Source: Candidatus Bathyarchaeota archaeon (lineage in GTDB: Archaea > Thermoproteota > Bathyarchaeia > 40CM-2-53-6 > FEN-987). Taken from it: DNA of 5,732 nucleotides. Shown one piece after another: positions 1-5,062 of the stretch. Below the pieces are notes generated by a model that worked only from the letters and a program-made list of their open reading frames with translations, made no database searches and was not told the DNA's origin. The DNA lies in contig PMBQ01000424.1 of NCBI GenBank assembly GCA_003152955.1, forward strand, positions 1,896-7,627. The letters are read 5' to 3'. The position numbers and the translations under genes are program-made. Numbering within the stretch: the stretch's first letter is position 1; every line of letters starts with the position of its first letter.

Positions 1-1
1 C

Positions 2-469
2 GAACAGGCAGGCAGGCTGAAAGACTCATTCATGAAACCCATTATCGTTGTTGAAGGTGAGAGACTTACAGGCTCGGGGCGCGTTCGACCTGAAGCCATG
101 ATGGGTGCATACGCAAGTATATTGGTTGACTATGGGATTACCATTGTCTGGACGCGCGAACCGTCTGAAACCGCCCAGCTTATGTTTGCGATCGCGCGTC
201 GCGAACAAGTCCAAGAAAAGCGTTCAATTCGAATCATGACAGCTCCTAAGCCATCTACGACCGAACATCAACAAGAGTTCATCGTTTCCAGTCTTCCGAA
301 CATCGACAGCACGCGAGCGAAAAAACTCCTAGACCATTTTCAAACTGTCGAACGGATCTTCCTGGCGCAAAAAGAAGAACTAATGTCGGTCTCAGGAATA
401 GGTGAGAGAATATCGGAAGAAATCAGGCGCGTTCTGACCATAAGATACAAGACAAAAGCAGAGATCTAG
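2..469 (+). CDS. XPF/Hef-type structure-specific DNA endonuclease, C-terminal part (5' end outside window)
   Basis: This is the C-terminal part of an ERCC4/XPF-family nuclease, which cuts branched DNA such as 3' flaps and stalled forks. The frame is open from base 2, so the ATG at 32 is internal: the ten residues before it fit the family's 'Q..RL' helix, and the MKPIIVVEGE strand after it is the central ERCC4 strand. The catalytic GDxnERK motif would lie upstream of the window and cannot be checked. From about residue 90 of the visible part come two helix-hairpin-helix elements: SLPNIDSTRAKKLLDHF, then VSGIGERISEEI. These bind DNA and mediate dimerisation in the family. The C-terminus (VLTIRYKTKAEI) shows no PCNA-interacting motif. 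Whether an N-terminal helicase is present (Hef, euryarchaeal style) or absent (short crenarchaeal XPF) cannot be told here. Family assignment is firm; subtype is open. Confidence 0.9.
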   Translation, partial: EQAGRLKDSFMKPIIVVEGERLTGSGRVRPEAMMGAYASILVDYGITIVWTREPSETAQLMFAIARREQVQEKRSIRIMTAPKPSTTEHQQEFIVSSLPNIDSTRAKKLLDHFQTVERIFLAQKEELMSVSGIGERISEEIRRVLTIRYKTKAEI

Positions 470-480
470 GCCGAGGGCCT
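468..480 (+). repeat. Perfect hairpin overlapping the nuclease stop codon
   Basis: AGGCC-GAG-GGCCT forms a perfect 5-bp stem with a 3-nt loop. Its left arm begins inside the TAG stop codon (467-469). No T-tract follows, so it does not look like a classical terminator. It could be a 3'-end RNA structure or chance. Confidence 0.45.
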
Positions 481-562
481 CAAGGAAACCTCGCAACAAA
501 TGCGCATACCATACATTATGAATGATGCTTCTGTGCGGTAACCGCCGCCAAACCTTGACTCG

Positions 563-580
563 CCGAGGCTGAGTTCTCGG
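563..580 (+). repeat. Short inverted repeat in the gap before the prenyl synthase
   Basis: CCGAG-(8 nt)-CTCGG is a perfect 5-bp inverted repeat. An alternative pairing, GGCT (567-570) with AGCC (581-584), is mutually exclusive with it. It lies in the 202-bp non-coding gap 470-671. No coding sequence on either strand is convincing there. Confidence 0.35.
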
Positions 581-608
581 AGCCGGGAATAGTGAATCGT
601 CGCTATCC

Positions 609-640
609 AGTACCATGGGGCTCATGATCTTGAGCATACT
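609..640 (+). repeat. Imperfect inverted repeat upstream of the prenyl synthase
   Basis: An inner perfect repeat GCTCA-tgatct-TGAGC (620-635) is nested in outer arms AGTA (609-612) and TACT (637-640). It ends 31 bp before the synthase start, where an archaeal promoter, operator or leader hairpin would sit. No strong TATA box was recognised. The same inner arms recur at the stop codon of the gene (1651-1663). Confidence 0.4.
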
Positions 641-671
641 TGAAGAATAGCGGCGCATACTCCACTGGTCT

Positions 672-1661
672 ATGAAATCCGCCTTGGAAATCCTCGAACA
701 GTACAAAGGAGGAGTCGAGTCTGAACTATCACGACACTTGCCACGAACGGGAGAGCCTAAGGAATTCTATATGTCGGTGTGGGATTTGCTCGACCGTGGT
801 GGGAAACGAATTCGGCCCGCTCTGACATACTTGGCCTGCGAATGCGTAGGCGGCAAAAGAGATGACGCTGTTGCAGCCGCCGCCTCCGTTGAACTGCTGC
901 ACAACATGACTCTAGTTCATGATGATATCGAAGACGAGAGCGAATTGCGACGCGGCAAACCCTGTATTCACCGAATATATGGAACCCCGACGGCAATCAA
1001 CGCGGGTGATGCTATGCTCATCAAAGTGTTCGAGATCGCGAACTCCAGCATGATTCCACATGAGCATCGCCACAGACTGGTTTCGCAGATTGCGAAGCGC
1101 GCCTACGAGATCACCTGGGGTCAGGCTTTTGAATTCAGCATGTGGAAGAGAAAAGAGTTCTCTGAGGACGAAGTCATCCGCCTCCTCAAATACAAGACGG
1201 GTGCATTGACCCGCCTTTCCGTGGAGGCGGGTGCGATTTCAGGCGGCGCATCGGAACAACAGTTGGAATCATTAGGTACGTTTGGAGAGACTGTTGGCAT
1301 TGCTTTCCAAATTGTAGACGATCTCCTGAATGTTCAGGGAGATGTCAAGCAGTATGGAAAGGAAATCGGAGGCGACATCCGAGAAGGAAAGAAGACAGTA
1401 TTGGCAGCCCATTTGCTGAGAGTTGCTAGGCCGTCAGATAAGAGGGCATTCACAAACTTGCTTGGAAAGAAAGGAATATCGAAGTCAGGAACCCGAAAAG
1501 CAATCGCAATGTACCACAAATATGGATCGATTGAGTACGCCAAGAACCAAGCGGAAGCATTTTTGAAAGAATCCTTTAGTGCCCTAGATCCGCTCCCCGC
1601 ATCTGAGGCCAAAACCAGTCTTGCCACGATCGCAGAATTCTTAGTCTCGCGCTCATTCTGA
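672..1661 (+). CDS. Polyprenyl diphosphate synthase (GGPP synthase type, IdsA-like)
   Basis: This all-trans prenyltransferase condenses isopentenyl diphosphate with allylic diphosphates, in archaea mainly to make geranylgeranyl diphosphate for ether lipids. The family landmarks are all visible: GGKRIRPAL (43-51), the first Asp-rich motif DDIED (84-88) followed by LRRGKP, NAGDAM (110-115), KTGAL (175-179), and the second Asp-rich motif FQIVDDLLN (212-220) followed by GKEIGGDIREGKKT. The last position of the second motif is Asn instead of Asp. The residue five places before the first motif is Met79, not the aromatic residue that sets C20 length in the classical archaeal enzyme, so the product length is uncertain. 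At 329 aa the length is normal. The ATG at 672 is the first start codon after an in-frame TAG at 648-650. No Shine-Dalgarno sequence is seen, so the mRNA may be leaderless. It acts in the cytoplasm. Confidence 0.93.
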   Translation: MKSALEILEQYKGGVESELSRHLPRTGEPKEFYMSVWDLLDRGGKRIRPALTYLACECVGGKRDDAVAAAASVELLHNMTLVHDDIEDESELRRGKPCIHRIYGTPTAINAGDAMLIKVFEIANSSMIPHEHRHRLVSQIAKRAYEITWGQAFEFSMWKRKEFSEDEVIRLLKYKTGALTRLSVEAGAISGGASEQQLESLGTFGETVGIAFQIVDDLLNVQGDVKQYGKEIGGDIREGKKTVLAAHLLRVARPSDKRAFTNLLGKKGISKSGTRKAIAMYHKYGSIEYAKNQAEAFLKESFSALDPLPASEAKTSLATIAEFLVSRSF

Positions 1662-1663
1662 GC
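1651..1663 (+). repeat. Perfect hairpin across the prenyl synthase stop codon
   Basis: GCTCA-TTC-TGAGC forms a 5-bp stem with a 3-nt loop, and the TGA stop (1659-1661) lies in the right arm. The arms match those of the repeat at 620-635 ahead of the gene. The 138-bp gap that follows, up to 1799, shows no gene or RNA that I can support. Confidence 0.45.
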
Positions 1664-1786
1664 TTCGCCCAAGTCACCGTACGAGTTCTGAACGCTCAAT
1701 CTTCATGAACGACCACTTCCCTGTCTTATTGAATGATAGCTGCTTCAGAGTTAACGCATGCTGCTGCCTTGATTCTGCAAAGAGAT

Positions 1787-1791
1787 AGGTG
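1787..1791 (+). promoter_or_regulatory. Shine-Dalgarno-like site for the TTG start of thymidylate kinase
   Basis: AGGTG matches part of the anti-Shine-Dalgarno complement (GGAGGTGATC) and lies 8 nt before the TTG at 1800. The alternative ATG at 1842 has no such sequence ahead of it, so this site favours the longer protein. A T5 run (1794-1798) sits between site and start. Confidence 0.45.
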
Positions 1792-1799
1792 CGTTTTTC

Positions 1800-2450
1800 T
1801 TGGCGACGCTTGATTTTAATGCGCAATCAGTTATTGTTCGAATGGACGGAGAAGATGTGCGACAAGGATTAGGCAAGCTCGTCGTCATAGACGGCATAGA
1901 TCAGTCTGGAAAGAGAACGCAAACGCAGATGCTGGCTAGAAAGATTCAGAAGTTCGGCTATCACACTTCGATCTGGAGCTTCCCCGAGTATGCAACACCA
2001 CTAGGACACCAGCTGAAGCTCTATTTGGCTGGAAGAACTCGATTTGATTTTCATGTGGTTCATCTTCTCTACGCGGCGAACAAATGGGAGAATGCTGCCT
2101 CTATCGCTCGCGAAGTAAAGCTCGGCCGTGTTGTGATCATAAATCGTTATACACCGTCCAATTTGGCATATGGTATCGCGCACGGGCTCTCGCCAAATTG
2201 GCTTGAACCGTTAGAAAAGGAGTTGCCCAAGCCAGATCTCGTACTGATTCTGGATGTTTCTCCAAAAGTCTCATTCAAACGAAAAAGGCAGCTCCGCGAC
2301 GTGCACGAGGAAGACCTGTCCTACCTGCGTGAAGTCCGTGACGTGTATTTGCGGCTAGCTAGGAAACATAGGTGGAGGATTATTGACGGTGAGCGCGAGG
2401 CAGGGATTGTAAGTCTGGAGTTGTGGAAATTCGTGCAGCCAATTCTTTGA
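1800..2450 (+). CDS. tmk: Thymidylate kinase (dTMP kinase), variant P-loop
   Basis: It is predicted to phosphorylate dTMP to dTDP with ATP for dTTP synthesis in the cytoplasm. In order: GKLVVIDGIDQSGKRTQ with the P-loop at 32-40; FPEYATPLG (61-69), the substrate-side FPE motif; VHLLYAANKWE (87-97); INRYTPSNLAYG (114-125), where family members usually have DRY; LPKPDLVLILD (142-152); and a basic LID stretch from Lys160 to Arg166. The order and several motifs resemble eukaryotic dTMP kinases more than E. coli Tmk. Oddities are Arg39 directly after the P-loop lysine, where Ser or Thr is normal, and Asn115 in place of Asp. Start: TTG 1800 has a Shine-Dalgarno-like AGGTG, but ATG 1842 (202 aa) would keep the whole kinase fold. 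Catalytic competence is inferred, not proven. Confidence 0.88.
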   Translation: MATLDFNAQSVIVRMDGEDVRQGLGKLVVIDGIDQSGKRTQTQMLARKIQKFGYHTSIWSFPEYATPLGHQLKLYLAGRTRFDFHVVHLLYAANKWENAASIAREVKLGRVVIINRYTPSNLAYGIAHGLSPNWLEPLEKELPKPDLVLILDVSPKVSFKRKRQLRDVHEEDLSYLREVRDVYLRLARKHRWRIIDGEREAGIVSLELWKFVQPIL

Positions 2451-2479
2451 AGAGATCGGTCTGGCTTTGGGTCATCTCT
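2451..2479 (+). repeat. Inverted repeat immediately after the thymidylate kinase stop
   Basis: AGAGAT (2451-2456) and ATCTCT (2474-2479) are perfect 6-bp arms separated by 17 nt, starting directly after the TGA stop. A second small dyad, TCTT-TG-AAGA (2444-2453), straddles the stop itself. Possibly a 3'-end structure; chance is not excluded. Confidence 0.35.
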
Positions 2480-2513
2480 GTTCGGAATGTGCGCTCATCG
2501 CGTTGCTTCCACG

Positions 2514-2519
2514 TATATA
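2514..2519 (+). promoter_or_regulatory. Putative archaeal TATA box for the HD-domain gene
   Basis: TATATA in the context ACGTATATAGGG is the best TATA-box-like element in the window and lies in the intergenic gap, 73 bp before the HD gene start codon. An archaeal start site about 25 bp downstream would give a leader of roughly 45-50 nt. Within that leader, GGAG (2576-2579) is a possible but rather distant Shine-Dalgarno sequence. Confidence 0.5.
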
Positions 2520-2592
2520 GGGAGTGGGAAAGTCATAATTGCCCAAGTAACAATGCCAATTCGAAAGTCCGGTTTGGAGAGTCTGTGATCCA

Positions 2593-3903
2593 ATGTCTAA
2601 AGAAACAAAACTTGCGAGTGACAATGTTAATGAACGTGGCTTCTGGGGCTTCATCAAGGATCCGATCTACGGATACATTCGACTGACTGAGACTGAGAAG
2701 AGCATCATTGACACTCTCGCAGTACAAAGACTGCGGAGGATAAGGCAGCTGGCCGGCGCCGAATACGTCTATCCGGCGGCTAACCATACAAGGTTCGAGC
2801 ACGTCCTTGGTGTTATGTTTCTTGCCGGTCTTGTTGCAGAAAACCTTCCGGTTCAGCTATCATCGGACGAAAAGCAAAAAGTACGATTAGCTGCACTGTT
2901 GCACGACGTAGGGCATGCGCCATTCTCACATCTCTTTGAACCTCTGCTAGTAAAGTATCTTGGCCGAAATCACGAAGAGATGTCAAGCTGGATCATAGCG
3001 AATTCGGCGTTGACCGATGAAATAAGAGCCCAAGGCTTCGACCCAAGGGAATTGAGTGGCCTAGCTGTGGGAATGCTTTCGAAACCAGAAAAGCCATTCC
3101 TCAGGCAGATAATCAGCAGCTCTTTTGATGTTGACAAGATGGACTTCGTGGTGCGTGATTCCTATCACACGGGCGCCGGATATGGGTCAGTTGACGTGTT
3201 TAGACTCATTTACACGATGGATGTGCTCGACGGTAACTTGGCCATGGATATCACAGCCCTCCCAACTTTGGAGAGCTTGATTATCGCGCGGCTCGAATCG
3301 TTCAGGGCAATCTACTTCCATCGCGCTTCCAGAGCTGTGGAAATGATGCTCCTTAAGGCTTTAGATGCAGCAAAGGAAGACCTTAACATCCTAGAAATCA
3401 AAAGCCCTGCTGAGTATTTGGAATGGGATGACTACACCACTTGGTCGAGACTGCTAACCAGTCCCAAGTCGCGCGAGATAATTAAGGCGCTTTCGGAGCG
3501 AAGACTTCTGAAATGTGCCTACGAGAGGACCTTTTTCGCGAAAGATGAGCTCGTTTCAAGTGTATTTACCAATGAGAGTGTGCGTCTAAAGCTAGAGGAA
3601 GAAATTGCCGCAAAAGCTGGAGTTCCAGCGTCTGATGTCGGGATAGATGTGCCATCGTTGCCGTCAGTGCCCTACCATTATGCACTGCAAATTGGACCAA
3701 ACGACATACCGATCTTCTCAAAAAGCCGTTCTGGCGAGAAGATTCCGCAGAAAATCACTGAACTGTCCAAAGTAGTCGAAGAACTGAGGCTATTCATGAA
3801 CATAATTAGAGTGTATACGGAACATTCTCATCGCGAGAAGGTATCTGAAGCTGCGGCTCAAATTCTTGGCGAGTCGCCTCTTTCAGACGTTCTCTCTTAT
3901 TGA
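2593..3903 (+). CDS. HD-domain phosphohydrolase, dNTPase/SAMHD1-like (COG1078 type)
   Basis: This 436-aa HD-superfamily hydrolase is related to bacterial YdhJ-type proteins and the catalytic core of SAMHD1. The HD motif set is complete: NHTRFEHVLG with His70; LLHDVGHAPFSHLFE with His104-Asp105 plus His108 and His113; His127 in RNHEEM; and DVDKMDFVVRDS with Asp181. His70, His104, Asp105 and Asp181 are the expected metal ligands. A segment like the SAMHD1 'R..vy.H' helix follows (FRAIYFHRASRAVEM, 237-251). By recalled alignment, SAMHD1's substrate-contacting Tyr315 corresponds to Phe185 and Asp319 to Asp189. There is no SAM domain and no membrane segment. The likely activity is metal-dependent hydrolysis of dNTPs or related nucleotides, but substrate cannot be read from sequence. 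The position after thymidylate kinase fits a role in deoxynucleotide pools. The ATG at 2593 puts the family's FWGFIKDPIYGYI segment at residues 17-29, which is normal. Confidence 0.88.
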   Translation: MSKETKLASDNVNERGFWGFIKDPIYGYIRLTETEKSIIDTLAVQRLRRIRQLAGAEYVYPAANHTRFEHVLGVMFLAGLVAENLPVQLSSDEKQKVRLAALLHDVGHAPFSHLFEPLLVKYLGRNHEEMSSWIIANSALTDEIRAQGFDPRELSGLAVGMLSKPEKPFLRQIISSSFDVDKMDFVVRDSYHTGAGYGSVDVFRLIYTMDVLDGNLAMDITALPTLESLIIARLESFRAIYFHRASRAVEMMLLKALDAAKEDLNILEIKSPAEYLEWDDYTTWSRLLTSPKSREIIKALSERRLLKCAYERTFFAKDELVSSVFTNESVRLKLEEEIAAKAGVPASDVGIDVPSLPSVPYHYALQIGPNDIPIFSKSRSGEKIPQKITELSKVVEELRLFMNIIRVYTEHSHREKVSEAAAQILGESPLSDVLSY

Positions 3904-4263
3904 GTCAATAGGGGACGATTTTTCTCCGCTATGAGACGCATTGGGGATTTTGTCAAGAAGCTTTGCATACATCCGTAATGCTTCCGTTTCGTCAAGTTGA
4001 GTGAACAATGATACCAGCGCTATCTTTCCTGTTTTGGCAGCCAGTCTTTCTGCGAGGGCTCTCGTGGTCATCATATACTTACCTCCCACGAGGACAGATG
4101 AACGACCAGCAGCCACTTCTCCGGTTCCAGGCATGGCGATGGCGACAGTTCCCATTCGCATTCGCTCTTCAAAAAAGAACGCCACCACTGCATTCTCTAA
4201 TTGCAGGGAATTTATTCTGAAGAATCTGGAATTGACTTCTAGTTTCTCTTCGATAATTTCCAT
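3883..4263 (-). CDS. Proteasome assembly chaperone 4-like small protein (PAC4/PSMG4-like)
   Basis: I recognise a resemblance to the eukaryotic 20S proteasome assembly chaperone PAC4 (PSMG4). In this 126-aa protein a strand of hydrophobic residues (25-30) is followed by TVAIAM (39-44), a GRSSVLVGG turn (53-61), the helix ALAERLAAKTGK (69-80) and the strand IALVSL (81-86). Human PAC4 as I recall it has the same order: a LAVAM strand, a serine-rich turn and LLG, a helix with LAQRLARKTNK, then a VFVSYNL strand. PAC3/PAC4 chaperones bind alpha subunits during ring assembly; that role here is inference. There is no signal peptide or membrane segment. The ATG at 4263 is the first start after an in-frame TAA and has no Shine-Dalgarno sequence. 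The last 25 residues look disordered, and the 3' end overlaps the HD gene by 21 bp. Coding is supported by the conserved-looking fold; the plus-strand frames here make no sensible protein. Confidence 0.72.
   Translation of the reverse strand: MEIIEEKLEVNSRFFRINSLQLENAVVAFFFEERMRMGTVAIAMPGTGEVAAGRSSVLVGGKYMMTTRALAERLAAKTGKIALVSLFTQLDETEALRMYAKLLDKIPNASHSGEKSSPIDSIRENV
3899..3909 (+). repeat. Palindrome across the HD gene stop codon
   Basis: ATTGA-G-TCAAT is a perfect 5-bp palindrome around one central base, containing the TGA stop at 3901-3903. As RNA it could only form a 4-bp stem with a 3-nt loop. It also lies inside the coding sequence of the convergent gene on the minus strand. Confidence 0.35.
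3919..3923 (+). terminator. Possible oligo-T terminator of the HD gene transcript
   Basis: TTTTT occurs 16 nt after the HD gene stop. Archaeal RNA polymerase terminates at T-runs without needing a hairpin. The tract is short and lies inside the opposing gene, so the call is weak. Confidence 0.3.
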
Positions 4264-4293
4264 GGCGATCCGAGGCGTCTTGGAAGCTGGAGC

Positions 4294-4301
4294 TTAGTTA
4301 A
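4294..4301 (-). promoter_or_regulatory. Weak TATA-like element for the PAC4-like gene
   Basis: Read on the minus strand this is TTAACTAA, centred about 35 bp before the ATG at 4263. That spacing would give a transcript with a very short leader, consistent with the lack of a Shine-Dalgarno sequence. The match to the archaeal TATA box is poor. Confidence 0.25.
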
Positions 4302-4353
4302 CCCATCTTAATCATGGTGTATGAGATTGCCGTGTCTTGGTTGGTTTGTAGGC

Positions 4354-4402
4354 TTTTGATGACTGGTTTTTTGATGCAGTAATGCAATACATCTTATCAT
4401 CA
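4354..4402. repeat. Repeat cluster in the divergent promoter region
   Basis: TTTTGATG occurs twice (4354-4361 and 4369-4376), 15 bp apart start to start. ATGCA occurs twice (4374-4378 and 4382-4386). TGATGA (4357-4362) is mirrored as TCATCA (4397-4402). The cluster lies between two divergently transcribed genes (179-bp gap, 4264-4442), where regulator binding sites would be expected. No coding sequence or RNA gene is recognised in the gap. Confidence 0.35.
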
Positions 4403-4429
4403 GATTTGTGCGGAATCTCAACATGCTGC

Positions 4430-4434
4430 GAGGG
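4430..4434 (+). promoter_or_regulatory. Shine-Dalgarno-like site for the PH/zinc-ribbon gene
   Basis: GAGGG lies 8 nt before the TTG at 4443 and 14 nt before the ATG at 4449. The spacing favours the TTG as start, adding only two residues. Confidence 0.4.
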
Positions 4435-4442
4435 TCTAAGTC

Positions 4443-5009
4443 TTGGCAATGCTACCTGAAGACATGAAACATTTGATCAACTACGATGAAAAGGTCGCTT
4501 GGATAGTTCAAGGTAGCGAGACAGTCGTCGTCAGCGACCAGCGCATAATACTTAGAAAATCAGGTGGATTGCGGCTGAAGAAGAGCTTCGTTGATTACCC
4601 GTATTCAAACATGGTCAACATCAAACTTGACCGCGGTGTGCGCAAGGCGAGCGTCGAGATTCTAATGCGGTCCGGCGTTCAGAGCATAAGAATTAGCAAC
4701 CTGTCGAAAAGCGATGCCTACCAACTGCATCGTATCCTTCGTGAGAATATCATCCGCACGTCTACGTCACAACCTGGGCAGCCTTTCCCTGTGATCATCG
4801 AAAGATCAGAGAGGTCCGAAAGATCGGGGGATGAACATGAGTGCTCAAAGTGTGGACGCAGGGTATCTGCTGACTTCTCACTCTGCCCATTCTGTAGGAA
4901 TGCGTTGAAAATCGAATGCCCTGAATGCGGCAAACAGGTAGACAGGAAGTTCAAGCTTTGCCCGTATTGCGGCGAAGATCTCTCATACATAGAACCGATC
5001 GAACTTTAG
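4443..5009 (+). CDS. PH-like domain protein with two C-terminal zinc ribbons
   Basis: This 188-aa protein has two parts. Residues about 11-104 look like a bacterial-type PH domain (bPH/YokE-like): alternating short strands such as WIVQGSETVVVSDQRIILRK and VEILMRSGVQSIRI, ending in a helix (KSDAYQLHRILRENI). A Ser/Arg/Glu linker with ERS in tandem (120-128) leads to two zinc ribbons of identical spacing: C134-x2-C137-x10-C148-x2-C151 and C159-x2-C162-x10-C173-x2-C176. Both are of the double-zinc-ribbon kind. There is no transmembrane segment. Such architectures are usually adaptors that bind lipid, protein or nucleic acid; the actual partner is unknown. The start is TTG 4443 (Shine-Dalgarno-like GAGGG) or ATG 4449. 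The gene is divergent from the PAC4-like gene and 53 bp upstream of the phosphoesterase. The zinc ribbons are certain; the PH assignment is by pattern and less so. Confidence 0.8.
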   Translation: MAMLPEDMKHLINYDEKVAWIVQGSETVVVSDQRIILRKSGGLRLKKSFVDYPYSNMVNIKLDRGVRKASVEILMRSGVQSIRISNLSKSDAYQLHRILRENIIRTSTSQPGQPFPVIIERSERSERSGDEHECSKCGRRVSADFSLCPFCRNALKIECPECGKQVDRKFKLCPYCGEDLSYIEPIEL

Positions 5010-5023
5010 GTTGCACGTCAACC
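5009..5023 (+). repeat. Perfect hairpin at the PH/zinc-ribbon stop codon
   Basis: GGTTG-CACGT-CAACC forms a perfect 5-bp stem with a 5-nt loop, starting on the last base of the TAG stop (5007-5009). No T-run follows. It lies in the short gap before the phosphoesterase and could mark a 3' end or influence read-through into that gene. Confidence 0.45.
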
Positions 5024-5062
5024 ATTTCTGGCTGGCATAGATTCGTACTGTTGATCCTGTCA

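Noticed and set aside
522..572. Possible C/D-box small RNA: ATGATGC near 522 and CTGA at 569-572
   Set aside because: The C box deviates from RUGAUGA, there are no clear internal D'/C' boxes, no terminal stem, and no guide match that I can defend.
392..706. Minus-strand open frame of 104 codons
   Set aside because: It overlaps the nuclease gene and the synthase start, has no recognisable domain, and its composition (runs of Ser and Arg) looks like a non-coding shadow.
1334..1699. Minus-strand open frame of 121 codons
   Set aside because: It is antisense to the strongly conserved part of the prenyl synthase and has no family resemblance.
1794..1798. T5 run as terminator of the prenyl synthase
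   Set aside because: It lies 130 bp after the stop and directly before the tmk start codon, so it more likely belongs to the tmk leader.
2561..2580. tRNA T-arm-like TTCGAA
   Set aside because: No acceptor, D or anticodon stems can be built around it on either strand.
2423..2686. Plus-strand open frame bridging tmk and the HD gene
   Set aside because: It overlaps both real genes in another frame and gives a low-complexity, unrecognisable protein; the gap it spans carries the HD gene promoter.
4001..4297. Plus-strand open frames opposite the PAC4-like gene
   Set aside because: The minus-strand reading has a coherent fold and family resemblance, while the plus-strand products do not.
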